This document shows, in pieces, positions 1-7,168 of a DNA stretch of 64,000 nucleotides (its first letter is position 1; every line of letters starts with the position of its first letter). The stretch is taken from positions 47,286 to 111,285 of the forward strand of contig NZ_WIAD01000012.1 of assembly GCF_009618275.1 (NCBI RefSeq), read 5' to 3'. The notes below the pieces were generated by a model. It was not told where the DNA came from and ran no database searches. It saw only the letters and a program-made list of their open reading frames with translations. The stretch is from Roseimaritima sediminicola (GTDB taxonomy: Bacteria > Planctomycetota > Planctomycetia > Pirellulales > Pirellulaceae). Position numbers and translations under genes: made by a program.

Positions 1-2
1 TC

Positions 3-272
3 GTGGATAAATCTTCTGCTCTGTCCATAATTGCAGATGGGCGTCGTCTGTTTCTGCGTCGTTTAGAAGAAGGGCCGGCGACCTTCACTGACGCGATTCG
101 CGGGCTTTCATTGCCCAATGACATGGACGGCCGCGTGTTCGGTGCGATGGTCGCCCAGCTCCACCGCGATCGGATCATCCGCCCAGTGGGCTACGTTCCA
201 TCAAGCAACCGCTGTTGTCATTCCCGGCTGTGGGAACTGGTCGACGATCGGAAGGGGGTGGGCCGTGGCTGA
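3..272 (+). CDS. Small winged-helix-like protein of the integrated element, possibly 5'-truncated
   Basis: An 89-residue reading frame from a GTG at the very edge of the window; it may start upstream. It has no recognised family. The pattern (FLRRLEEGPATFTDAIRGLSL, then AMVAQLHRDRIIRPVGYV) looks like a small winged-helix fold with a recognition helix followed by a basic wing, as in element-encoded regulators; this is inference. Its stop overlaps the GTG start of the next gene by 8 bp, so the two are probably translationally coupled and belong to the replication/excision operon of the element. Confidence 0.45.
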   Translation: MDKSSALSIIADGRRLFLRRLEEGPATFTDAIRGLSLPNDMDGRVFGAMVAQLHRDRIIRPVGYVPSSNRCCHSRLWELVDDRKGVGRG

Positions 273-528
273 TTTACTGCTGCGAGACACCGACGCCGAC
301 GCACTGGCTGCGATGATCGCTGCGGCTGTGGCCGATGCGGTCCGGCCGCTGCTGGCCGAATCTGCCGAGCCGCGGTTGGTCGACCGCGAACGCATGGCCG
401 CGCTGCTGTCGATCAGTGTGCCGAAGCTGGACACGATGACCGCTGCCGGAACGATCCCCAGCGTGTCGGTGGGACGCAGGCGGCTGTATCAACCCGCCGC
501 CGTGATCGACGCACTGTCCCGCGACTGA
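265..528 (+). CDS. Excisionase/MerR-type helix-turn-helix protein
   Basis: An 87-residue protein from GTG 265, which overlaps the previous stop by 8 bp. The N-terminal 35 residues form an Ala/Asp-rich helix. The C-terminal part (LVDRERMAALLSISVPKLDTM, then IPSVSVGRRRLYQPAAVIDAL) is the classic layout of the excisionase (Xis)/helix-turn-helix_17 family: an HTH followed by a basic wing that ends in a R-x-L-Y-x-P motif. Such proteins bend DNA at attachment sites or regulate the element. Position in an integrase-bearing element supports a role in excision or control of the ATPase gene. A longer start at 118 was rejected because it would overlap almost the whole upstream gene. Confidence 0.65.
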   Translation: MADLLLRDTDADALAAMIAAAVADAVRPLLAESAEPRLVDRERMAALLSISVPKLDTMTAAGTIPSVSVGRRRLYQPAAVIDALSRD

Positions 529-548
529 ATCGCCTAATAGACCTTTAC

Positions 549-618
549 GGGCCGGAGCGCGGTCGCTGGAACAGGCTACTCACCTTGTTCTGTCGGGGTT
601 CAACTCCCCGTCGGTCCA
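549..618 (+). other. tRNA-like structure upstream of the RepA-like gene
   Basis: A 70-nt stretch ends in a perfect T-arm: stem CGGGG/CCCCG (594-598/606-610) around loop TTCAACT. A 7-bp acceptor stem can be formed by 549-555 with 611-617 (two G-U pairs), followed by an A like a discriminator base and no encoded CCA, as in the real tRNA-Gln of this window. The middle is abnormal. The possible D-arm (556-559/564-567) has a 4-nt loop, and the anticodon arm (570-575/584-589) has an 8-nt loop without a standard anticodon. It may be a decayed tRNA, a tRNA mimic, or a phage-type tRNA carried by the element. It is not a confident tRNA gene. Confidence 0.35.
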
Positions 619-670
619 ATGACAAACCCCACGCCGAAACGTGGGGCTGTCGCTGGAACAGACTACTCAT
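561..670 (+). repeat. Pair of ~20-bp direct repeats
   Basis: GTCGCTGGAACAG-R-CTACTCA occurs at 562-582 and again at 650-670 with one mismatch. The first copy forms the D/anticodon region of the tRNA-like structure; the second lies just before the ribosome-binding site of the ATPase gene. The pair frames the tRNA-like 3' half and a perfect hairpin, so the leader looks like a duplicated, structured control region. Confidence 0.7.
627..646 (+). promoter_or_regulatory. Perfect 7-bp hairpin in the leader of the RepA-like gene
   Basis: CCCCACG (627-633), a 6-nt loop CCGAAA, then CGTGGGG (640-646) form a perfect GC-rich stem about 40 bp before the ATG at 688. There is no T-run after it, so it is not a standard terminator. 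It could be a protein-binding site or translation-control element. Function is inferred from position only. Confidence 0.45.
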
Positions 671-687
671 TAACAAGGATAAAACAG

Positions 688-1887
688 ATGGCTCTCCCGA
701 GCAATCGGAATCCTGGCGGTCCGCCCAAGGCGTCACCGGCACCGGATCCCGTACACAAACCGAACCGCAGGCCCAGGCTACTCCGCATGGCGGATGTGAC
801 CCCGCGCCCTGTCCAATGGCTGTGGCATGATCGCGTCGCGACTGGACGATTGTCGCTGCTGGTTGGTCAACCTGGCGTCGGCAAGTCCTACCTAACCGCC
901 GACATGGCCGCGCGCATCTCCACCGGCCGACCGTGGCCTGACGGCTCGCCCTGCGAGCGTGGAAGCGTGTTGCTGCTGAGTGCCGAAGATGACCCCGCCG
1001 ACACCCTGAGGCCGAGGCTAGACGCCCACGATGCGGACGTGTCCCGCGTGGTCGCAATGACGGGAAGCTACTTTGACAACGCCGATCCCGATGACGCTGA
1101 CATGACGGTGACGCTGGCCGATGTTGCGATGATCGAAGATGCCTTGCGAGAGCTGGACAACTGCCGGCTGATCGTTGTCGATCCCATCGGCAGCTATTTG
1201 GGTGGCCGAACTGATGCACACCGGGACAACGAAGTCCGGAGCGTGCTGGCCCCCATCGCCAAGCTGGCGGAAAAGTACGGGCCGGCCGTGCTGTGCGTGG
1301 CTCACCGCCGGAAGTCTGCGGGGCGTGCTGCCGATGACATGGCACTTGGCAGTCGAGCGTTTACCGGGATCGCGCGGTCCGTGTGGCATCTGTCGGTCGA
1401 CACCGATGACGATAGCCGCCGCCTACTGCTGCCTGGCAAGAACAACTTGGCTCCCAGGCAACACGGGCTGGCCTATCGCATCACCGGCAATCCTGGTGTG
1501 CTCCAATGGGATCCCAAGCCCGTGACGATGAGTGCCGACGATGCACTGGCGAAGGAAAACGATGGGCAGGACGCCGGACAATCCGCCCACGATGAGGCCA
1601 AGGCATGGCTGGCCGACTACCTGGTAACCGGCCCGCGGCCTGCGAAGGAAATCAAGCAGGATGCCAAGCGGGACGGCATCGCAGAACGGACGGTCGACCG
1701 GGCCGCGAAGTCGCTGAATGTGGACCGTGGCCGCGATGGACTGACCGGCCCCTGGGTGTGGCGACTGCCCGAAGATCCCCAAGTACTCGCCAAGGAACCA
1801 AGTACTCGCCAAGAGAACCCGTTGGCGTGTACACGGAATGTTGGCGAGTACACGGAAACCGCCGATCGCGTGAGGATGCAAATATGA
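688..1887 (+). CDS. RepA-type AAA ATPase (replication helicase) of the integrated element
   Basis: 399 residues from ATG 688, chosen because AAGGA lies about 9 bp upstream; an in-frame ATG at 619 would put the hairpin and repeats inside the gene. Walker A is GQPGVGKS at residues 60-67 and Walker B is LIVVD at 161-165, the layout of the RepA/AAA_25 family of hexameric replicative helicases of plasmids, satellites and integrative elements. The C-terminal third (DYLVTGPRPAKEIKQDAKRD and following) resembles a winged-helix DNA-binding domain. Its last codons overlap the next gene by 4 bp (ATGA). The DNA coding for the C-terminal tail is itself a regular repeat array, possibly an origin. Confidence 0.8.
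   Translation: MALPSNRNPGGPPKASPAPDPVHKPNRRPRLLRMADVTPRPVQWLWHDRVATGRLSLLVGQPGVGKSYLTADMAARISTGRPWPDGSPCERGSVLLLSAEDDPADTLRPRLDAHDADVSRVVAMTGSYFDNADPDDADMTVTLADVAMIEDALRELDNCRLIVVDPIGSYLGGRTDAHRDNEVRSVLAPIAKLAEKYGPAVLCVAHRRKSAGRAADDMALGSRAFTGIARSVWHLSVDTDDDSRRLLLPGKNNLAPRQHGLAYRITGNPGVLQWDPKPVTMSADDALAKENDGQDAGQSAHDEAKAWLADYLVTGPRPAKEIKQDAKRDGIAERTVDRAAKSLNVDRGRDGLTGPWVWRLPEDPQVLAKEPSTRQENPLACTRNVGEYTETADRVRMQI
1784..1850. repeat. Iteron-like array, four 10-mers at exact 19-bp period
   Basis: TACTCGCCAA occurs at 1784-1793 and 1803-1812. Its reverse complement TTGGCGAGTA occurs at 1822-1831 (one mismatch) and 1841-1850. All four copies are spaced exactly 19 bp apart, two direct then two inverted. 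The array lies inside the 3' end of the RepA-like ATPase gene. Regularly phased sites of this kind are typical of replication initiator or partition/repressor binding sites. The role as origin or operator is inferred. Confidence 0.75.
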
Positions 1888-2282
1888 CGCCCCTGATGCT
1901 GGTCGATGACCTGATGGGCCGCGGTGTGTACCTGACCGTGGCGGGCGATGCCTTGGAACTGGACGCGCCGCCGAACGTGGTTACGGATGCGGACGTAGAG
2001 GCACTGAGAGCGAACAAGCAAGCCGTGGTTGCGATCCTGCGACTAGACGCCGGCCTGTCCATCACAGACGCAGATGCCGAGCTGCTGGCGTGCGAGGAAA
2101 TCGCCCCAGCCGATGTGCCGATGTGCGACCGATGCGGGCGGCTGTGCGACGTCCAGACGTTGGCGGAAACGTGGCACTGCTCCCACTGTGACCCCGCCGC
2201 GGCTGCCCGCCGTGAGCGGACGGTGCGACTGATGGAGCGTGCCAAGTCGATCCGATGTTACAATCAACCTTGCAACGGCTAG
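1884..2282 (+). CDS. TubC-docking-like protein with C-terminal zinc ribbon
   Basis: 132 residues, starting with the ATGA overlap onto the ATPase stop. Residues 1-55 (LVDDLMGRGVYLTVAGDALELDAPP, then LRANKQAVVAILR, read here in pieces) match the pattern of the TubC N-terminal docking fold. That fold is known from NRPS/PKS proteins and is also seen as small proteins beside primase/RepA genes in mobile elements. The C-terminal half has two CxxC pairs (CDRCGRLCD and WHCSHC) that suggest a zinc ribbon. Coupling to the ATPase gene suggests a replication accessory role; this is inference. Confidence 0.6.
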   Translation: MTPLMLVDDLMGRGVYLTVAGDALELDAPPNVVTDADVEALRANKQAVVAILRLDAGLSITDADAELLACEEIAPADVPMCDRCGRLCDVQTLAETWHCSHCDPAAAARRERTVRLMERAKSIRCYNQPCNG

Positions 2283-2360
2283 GCTCGCTACCGAAAACCG
2301 GCTTCACCACCGGCTGCCGTTGTTCTCTTTCCCCTGGTGATTCGTGAAAGGTGATTCGCG

Positions 2361-3788
2361 ATGGCTTCATTGCATCAACAGAAGGGCGACCGGCCCGGCT
2401 TCAAGATCCGCTGGCGCGATGACGCCGGCAAACAACGCGCCCTGTGGCTGGGCGATATGAGCAAGCGGGCTGCGAGCGCCATCTTCTCGCATGTGTCGGA
2501 GTTGATCCGCGCCCAGTCTGCCGGTACACGTCCCGAGGCACCCGCCGAAGCGTGGGCGAGCAAGCTTACCGGCCGGCTGCGGACCAACCTGGTCAAGCTT
2601 GGATTGGTCGACGATGGATCCGCGCAGGAAACAACCGACGCCGACCGGTTGCTGGGTGCGTTCATCGATCGGTTCATCGAACGCCGGACGGATGTTTCGC
2701 AGCACACGGTCCGGAACTATCAACAGGCACGGCGGTATCTGATCGAATACTTCGGAGCGGATCGGACGTTGCGCTCGATCACGCCGGCCGATGCGGACCA
2801 GTGGCGTCGATGGCTGCTGACCTATGTGGTCCGCCGTGATGGCGACGGGAAGCCGGTCAAAACGATGGCGGTGGCGACCGTGGCCAAACACGTTAAACGC
2901 GCGCGGCTGCTGTTCAACGATGCGGTCCGGGGCCGGCTGCTGGGCGCAAGCCCGTTTGCAACCGTGAAGATCGGTTCGGAAGCCAATGCGGAACGCCATC
3001 ACTTCGTGGATCGGACCACCGCCGCCGCGGTCTTGGAAGCTTGCCCGGATCACGACTGGCGGCTGGTCTTCGCCCTGGCTCGATACGGTGGCCTGCGCTG
3101 TCCCTCCGAAGTCACTCGGCTGCGATGGGCGGACGTTCAATGGGACGCTGGCCGCCTGCGGATCGATTCACCGAAAACGGGGCTGCGATTCTGTCCGCTG
3201 TTTCCCGAATTGCTGCCGATCCTGGAAGCCGCCGCCGCCGACCGGGAAAACGATTTGGTGATGAACCGCCGCTTGATTGTCGGCTACGCGGTGGACGCGA
3301 ACCTGGGCACGCAACTGCACCGAATCATTCAGCGGGCCGGATGCGTTCCGTGGACAAAGACATTCGTCAATCTGCGTTCCACCCGCCGCACCGAGCTGCA
3401 AGAGGCATTCCCCAGCCACGTTGTGGACGCATGGCTGGGACATTCGTCCCAGGTGGCTGCCGAGCACTATTTGCAGGTGACGACCGACCACTGGGCGGAC
3501 GGGGTGACGAAGCTCACCGGCAAGCCTGTTCAGACGAAATCGGATGTTGAAGAGCGCCGTGGTAACGCCGGTGGTAACGCCGGTGGTAACGCCGGTGGTA
3601 ACATCCACGCTCTTTCCCAGGCATTTGGGGCCGAAACGGACGCTGGAAAGCACCCGAAACGCACTGCAAATGAGGCTAAAAGCCTAGGGAAAACGCGGGA
3701 AGTAGCCCAACCAGGACTCGAACCTGGAATAATAGAACCAGAATCTATCGTGTTGCCAATTACACCATTGGGCCGCGTATTAAACTAA
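2361..3788 (+). CDS. Tyrosine recombinase/integrase
   Basis: 475 residues from ATG 2361, with AAAGGTG about 7 bp upstream. It has an N-terminal SAM-like core-binding domain (about 95-190) and a catalytic domain with R246 (GLRCPSEVTRLRW), R339 (NLRSTRRTEL), H361 (LGHSS) and the nucleophile Y370 (HYLQV). The usual His of the H-x-x-R box is Asn (N337), a variant I associate with planctomycete integrases. Residues 400-415 are a GGNA repeat encoded by a 12-bp tandem repeat. The last ~28 codons read through the complete tRNA-Gln gene on the opposite strand, so the C-terminal sequence is set by the attachment site and would change on excision. Confidence 0.9.
   Translation: MASLHQQKGDRPGFKIRWRDDAGKQRALWLGDMSKRAASAIFSHVSELIRAQSAGTRPEAPAEAWASKLTGRLRTNLVKLGLVDDGSAQETTDADRLLGAFIDRFIERRTDVSQHTVRNYQQARRYLIEYFGADRTLRSITPADADQWRRWLLTYVVRRDGDGKPVKTMAVATVAKHVKRARLLFNDAVRGRLLGASPFATVKIGSEANAERHHFVDRTTAAAVLEACPDHDWRLVFALARYGGLRCPSEVTRLRWADVQWDAGRLRIDSPKTGLRFCPLFPELLPILEAAAADRENDLVMNRRLIVGYAVDANLGTQLHRIIQRAGCVPWTKTFVNLRSTRRTELQEAFPSHVVDAWLGHSSQVAAEHYLQVTTDHWADGVTKLTGKPVQTKSDVEERRGNAGGNAGGNAGGNIHALSQAFGAETDAGKHPKRTANEAKSLGKTREVAQPGLEPGIIEPESIVLPITPLGRVLN
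3560..3603 (+). repeat. 12-bp tandem repeat inside the integrase gene
   Basis: The unit GGTAACGCCGGT is repeated about 3.5 times in frame and encodes Gly-Gly-Asn-Ala repeats between the catalytic domain and the tRNA-overlapping tail of the integrase. It probably expands by slippage and is likely a flexible linker. Confidence 0.85.
3703..3774 (-). tRNA. tRNA-Gln, anticodon CTG
   Basis: Reading the minus strand gives a full cloverleaf: a 7-bp acceptor GGCCCAA/TTGGGCT (one G-U at the end), D-arm GTG/CAC, and anticodon stem ATAGA/TCTAT around loop TTCTGGT (anticodon CTG). A 4-nt variable loop follows, then T-arm CCAGG/CCTGG around TTCGAGT, with discriminator A. CCA is not encoded. The gene is 72 nt. 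Its 3' end faces the integrase gene, which overlaps it completely on the other strand. The 3' half is therefore the likely attachment core of the integrated element. Confidence 0.93.
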
Positions 3789-4038
3789 GAATCGCCGGCT
3801 GGCTGTCAAGCGGGGGCCGGTGGATTTGGGCGTTTTGAACGCCGGATTCTGCGGGGTGACGGATTCTGCGGGGCCATTGGCAGCTGGGTCTTTCTCGGTC
3901 AACTGGGAGCCGATCGATCGCGTGGGCCTTGGGGACAGGGCCCCCCGGTTCGTTGACGCCGCCGCTGGCAGGCGCCAAAATGACAACCCTCCAACCCTTG
4001 ACCGGCGTCTTCCTCGTTGCCTTGTGTGTTGCTCCATC

Positions 4039-5763
4039 ATGGCTTTCCTTTCCTCGCGCAGTGAAGGCTCCGCCGGTCGCTACGACCTGCCCGAAACGGC
4101 GATCATCGGTCGGCACCCCGAGTGCGACGTGATCCTGACCGTCGGGGCGGTCAGCCGGCATCACGCGAAAATTTTCCGGCGCGATGCCGAGTACTTTCTG
4201 GAAGACCTGCAGAGCCGCAACGGGACGTTCGTCAACGGCAAACTGGTCTCCACGACGCATCCGCTGGAAGAGGGCGACCGGATCCGGATCTGCGAGGTGG
4301 AGCTGGTGTTTCACCGCGATTCGCCGCCGGCCTTCAATCCCAGTTCGGAGATGACCTTCGACGGTACGCAGTTCGGCATCGTGATGGTCGACGATCCGGT
4401 CAGCGACGACGATTCCAGCTCGCGGATCGACATCCGCCGCTCGGGCGATACGTCGCGAATCACCGCGACGGCCGAAGCCAAACTGGCGGCGCTACTGAAG
4501 ATCACTACGAATCTGGGCCAAGCGTTGTCGTTGGACGACGTCCTGCCGAAGGTGCTGGCCTCGCTGTTCGAGATCTTTTCGCAAGCCGATCGCGGTTTCG
4601 TTGTGCTTCGCGAACCCGACGGGACGCTGACGCCGCGCTGGGTCAAGACGCGGGCCAAGCACCAGGAGCAGACGATCCGGATCAGCCGCACGATCCTGCA
4701 TCAAGCGATGACCGGCGGCGAACCGATCCTCTCGCTGGACGCAGCCAACGACGACCGCTTCGACGCGGCCGCTTCGATCGCGGATTTTCGCATTCGTTCG
4801 ATGATCTGCGCTCCGCTGATCGACAGCGAAGGCGTCGCCTTTGGGGCCTTGCAGATCGATACCAGCGAGGGCCAGGGGCGGTTTGCCGACAACGATGTCG
4901 ACCTGTTGGCCGCGGTCGCGGCCCAGGCCGGAATCGTGATCCGCAATGCCCAGCTGCACGAACAAGCGCTGGCCCAGCGCGAAGTCGAACAGGACTTGAA
5001 ACTGTCCACCGAAGTCCAGCAGGCGTTCTTGCCGCAGCAGCCGCCGGACGTCGCCGGGTATCGGCTGCGGAGTTTCTACAAAGCCGCGCACCATATCGGC
5101 GGCGATTACTTCGACTACATCCGCTTGCCCGGTAAACGGATTGGCGTGGTGGTGGCCGATGTCGTGGGCCACGGGGTCGCGGCGGCGATGTTCATGGCCA
5201 AATTGTCCGCCGAAACGCGGTTCTGCTTGGCTGGCGAACCGGACGTGGCACGCGCTATCGAGATGCTGAACGACCGGATGAGCGCTTTGCAGATCGAACG
5301 CTTTGTGACGTTCTTGTTGATGGTGATCGATCCGGTTAAGGATGTGGTCAGCATCGTCAATGCCGGTCATATGTGTCCGATCGTGCGCAAAGCGTCCGAC
5401 GGTTCGATTGATGAACCCGGCGCGGAAGAATCCGGTTTGCCCATCGCCATCGAGACCGGCATGCAGTACGAAGCGGTGCCGCTGAGGATGGAGGTGGGCG
5501 ATCTGGCGTTGATGTATACCGATGGCATCAACGAAGCGATGAACGACGAGGACGAACCGTTCGGCATCGACGCGATCCGCCGGATCGTGGCCGCCGGTGA
5601 AGACGCCGATGCGACCCTGCAGCAATTGGTTAGCGCCGTGGCGGGACACGCCGGGCCCGGACCTCAAGACGATGACATGTGTGTGGTGGTGATCGAACGC
5701 GTGGCCGCCGAAGGCAAATTGTCCGAGCGCGAAACCCATTCCGACGTGATCACCCATGCCTGA
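4039..5763 (+). CDS. FHA-GAF-PP2C phosphatase, stress/partner-switch type regulator
   Basis: 574 residues from ATG 4039; longer in-frame starts would run back towards the tRNA. Residues 3-95 are an FHA domain (IIGRHPECD, SRHHAKI, SRNGTFVNG), which binds phosphothreonine. About 155-315 is a GAF domain (APLIDSEGVAFGALQID), followed by a short coiled linker (EVEQDLKLSTEVQQAFLP). About 360-560 is a SpoIIE/RsbU-type PP2C phosphatase with metal-binding acidic motifs GGDYFD and VADVVGHG near the front and PQDDDMCVV at the end. It should be a cytosolic Ser/Thr phosphatase sensing a ligand and a phosphoprotein. Its stop overlaps the acylphosphatase start by 8 bp, so they form an operon. Confidence 0.88.
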   Translation: MAFLSSRSEGSAGRYDLPETAIIGRHPECDVILTVGAVSRHHAKIFRRDAEYFLEDLQSRNGTFVNGKLVSTTHPLEEGDRIRICEVELVFHRDSPPAFNPSSEMTFDGTQFGIVMVDDPVSDDDSSSRIDIRRSGDTSRITATAEAKLAALLKITTNLGQALSLDDVLPKVLASLFEIFSQADRGFVVLREPDGTLTPRWVKTRAKHQEQTIRISRTILHQAMTGGEPILSLDAANDDRFDAAASIADFRIRSMICAPLIDSEGVAFGALQIDTSEGQGRFADNDVDLLAAVAAQAGIVIRNAQLHEQALAQREVEQDLKLSTEVQQAFLPQQPPDVAGYRLRSFYKAAHHIGGDYFDYIRLPGKRIGVVVADVVGHGVAAAMFMAKLSAETRFCLAGEPDVARAIEMLNDRMSALQIERFVTFLLMVIDPVKDVVSIVNAGHMCPIVRKASDGSIDEPGAEESGLPIAIETGMQYEAVPLRMEVGDLALMYTDGINEAMNDEDEPFGIDAIRRIVAAGEDADATLQQLVSAVAGHAGPGPQDDDMCVVVIERVAAEGKLSERETHSDVITHA

Positions 5764-6034
5764 AGCGATTCGTGTGAAAATTATCTATCAGGGGACGGTG
5801 CAGGGCGTTGGCTTTCGAGCCACGACCGCTATGCTGGCCGAACCGATTCCCGTCACCGGAACGGTGCGTAACCTGCCCGATGGCAGCGTCGAAGTGGTGG
5901 CCGAGGGAACGCGAGCCAACGTCGAGCGGTTGCTGACGGCGATCGAGACCGAGCTGCGTCACCGCATCGACACCGCGGAGCGTCGCGAGAGCTCCGCCAG
6001 CGGCCAGTTCGAGCGGTTCCGGATCACGTACTGA
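5756..6034 (+). CDS. acyP: Acylphosphatase
   Basis: 92 residues, the normal family length. The signature GTVQGVGFRA carries the phosphate-binding loop and the catalytic Arg, and GTVRNLPDGSVEVVAEG carries the catalytic Asn and the second conserved block. It hydrolyses acyl phosphates such as acetyl- and carbamoyl-phosphate in the cytosol. The start overlaps the stop of the FHA-GAF-PP2C gene by 8 bp. The stop is followed after 12 bp by a family 1 palindromic repeat array. Confidence 0.92.
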   Translation: MPEAIRVKIIYQGTVQGVGFRATTAMLAEPIPVTGTVRNLPDGSVEVVAEGTRANVERLLTAIETELRHRIDTAERRESSASGQFERFRITY

Positions 6035-6046
6035 AGCGGTGTAGAG

Positions 6047-6153
6047 TTGCCTTTCGCTCCGCGAAAGTGAAAGACGTAAAAAGCTGCTTTCGGCGGAGCG
6101 AAAGGCGACTCTTGAAAAACTGCTTTCGGCGGAGCGAAAGGCGACTCTTGGAG
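6047..6153. repeat. Family 1 intergenic palindrome array (three units)
   Basis: One unit in forward sense (CTTTCGCTCCGCGAAAG, 6051-6067) is followed by two units in the opposite sense, built on CTTTCGGCGGAGCGAAAGG and GCGACTCTTG, with a 36-bp period (GGAGCG at 6095 and 6131). The first 23 bp are identical to the start of the array at 23482. The units form stem-loops, and both arrays begin just after the stop of a plus-strand gene. They look like REP/BIME-type elements or terminators. Confidence 0.85.
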
Positions 6154-6185
6154 AGCTGCTCAGCTACTTTTAAGGTTTTCTCTGC

Positions 6186-7106
6186 GTGTCCTACCTGCAA
6201 GATTTGACGTTTCGACTGGCCGCCGGTGCGGTCCGCCTGCCCGCGGAGGTTCGCCAGCGGCACGCCGATTGGCTGCGCCGGCAGCAACAACCCGACGGCG
6301 GCTTCGCCGGCCGGGAAGGTGGCAGTGATCCGTACTACACCGGCTTTGCCCTGCGGGCATTGATGATCCTGGACGCCTTGGAAGAGGAGTCAGCCGAGCG
6401 GGCGGCGGACTTTCTGCGGTCGCGGCTCGACCAGCGCGAGAGCGTCGTCGATCTGATCTCCCTGGTCTACGGCGCGGCCGTCCTGCAGTTGGTCGCGGGG
6501 ATCGATGTCCTGGGGGCGGCCGATCCGCAGTGGCCAGAGAAACTGTCGCAGTTGCTCGAGTCGCTGCGCCGCGACGACGGCGGCTACGCCAAGAGCCCCG
6601 AAGGCCGAGCGGGCAGCACCTACCAGACGTTTCTGACCACGTTGTGCTACGAACTGGTCGACATGCCGCAGCCCGAACCCGAGCGAGCGGTCGATTTTCT
6701 GCGGCGTCACGAACATCCCGAAGGCGGCTTTCTGGAGATCCGCGTGGGCAAACGGGCCGGGGTGAATCCGACGGCGGCCGCGATCGGGGCTCTGAAGACA
6801 CTGGGTGCCCTAACGCCCGAGATCGCCGAGCGGACGGCGGAGTTTCTGGCCGAGATGCAGTCCGACGAGGGCGGGCTGGCGGCCAACACCCGCATTCCCA
6901 TGGCGGATCTGCTGAGCAGTTGCACCGGGGTGATCACCCTGAGCGACCTGAACGCGACCGACCGGATCTCCCTCGCTCGTCTCCGCAACTACGCCCTCGA
7001 GATGCAGCGTGACGACGGCGGCTTCGCCGGCTTTGCAATGGACCCGGCCGAGGACGTGGAGTACACGTTCTATGGTTTGGCTACGCTGGCCCTGTGCGCT
7101 GAGTGA
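6186..7106 (+). CDS. Prenyltransferase/squalene-oxidase repeat protein (alpha-alpha barrel)
   Basis: 306 residues from GTG 6186. It contains repeated QQQPDGGFAG, RRDDGGYA, EHPEGGFLE, QSDEGGLAAN and QRDDGGFAG motifs, the hallmark of the alpha6-alpha6 barrel shared by protein prenyltransferase beta subunits and terpene cyclases. The length and motif spacing resemble geranylgeranyl transferase type II beta-like proteins of planctomycetes rather than squalene-hopene cyclase (about 650 residues), and no DxDD cyclase motif is visible. No signal peptide is seen. The substrate is unknown. It is preceded by the family 1 repeats and followed by family 2 repeats, so it is probably transcribed alone. Confidence 0.75.
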   Translation: MSYLQDLTFRLAAGAVRLPAEVRQRHADWLRRQQQPDGGFAGREGGSDPYYTGFALRALMILDALEEESAERAADFLRSRLDQRESVVDLISLVYGAAVLQLVAGIDVLGAADPQWPEKLSQLLESLRRDDGGYAKSPEGRAGSTYQTFLTTLCYELVDMPQPEPERAVDFLRRHEHPEGGFLEIRVGKRAGVNPTAAAIGALKTLGALTPEIAERTAEFLAEMQSDEGGLAANTRIPMADLLSSCTGVITLSDLNATDRISLARLRNYALEMQRDDGGFAGFAMDPAEDVEYTFYGLATLALCAE

Positions 7107-7120
7107 GTGGAGGGGGACGG

Positions 7121-7168
7121 CAGCTGAGCTCGCCAGAGTTTGAGCTCGGCGACTTCGGCTACGAACGC
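7121..7168. repeat. Family 2 inverted repeat (short copy)
   Basis: CAGCTGAGCTCGCCAGAGTTTGAG is followed by an arm ending GGCGACTTCGGCTACG. The same arms (GTAGCTGAAGTCGCCAGA and TGGCGAGTTCAGCTAC) recur at 19444, 30342 and 31427. This copy is diverged, sits between convergent genes and overlaps the 3' end of the minus-strand gene, so it may act as a bidirectional terminator. Confidence 0.65.

Larger units (their letters stand above)
1..3788. mobile_element. Right end of a tRNA-Gln-integrated element
   Basis: Seen: a tightly packed run of same-strand small genes (winged-helix-like, HTH/excisionase-like, RepA-like ATPase, docking-like protein, tyrosine integrase) that ends exactly at a tRNA-Gln gene on the other strand, with the integrase next to the tRNA 3' end. 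Known: tyrosine integrases often use the 3' part of tRNA genes as attachment sites and lie next to them. Inferred: an integrative plasmid-like or phage-satellite element that continues leftward out of the window. The second attachment site would be outside and was not seen. No capsid, conjugation or cargo genes are visible in this part. Confidence 0.75.

Noticed and set aside
549..618. Calling this a functional tRNA gene
   Set aside because: T-arm and acceptor pair well, but the D-loop is 4 nt and the anticodon loop is 8 nt without a proper anticodon.
1423..1881. Minus-strand frame opposite the RepA-like gene
   Set aside because: Shadow of the ATPase gene, which carries Walker A and B motifs and a good ribosome-binding site.
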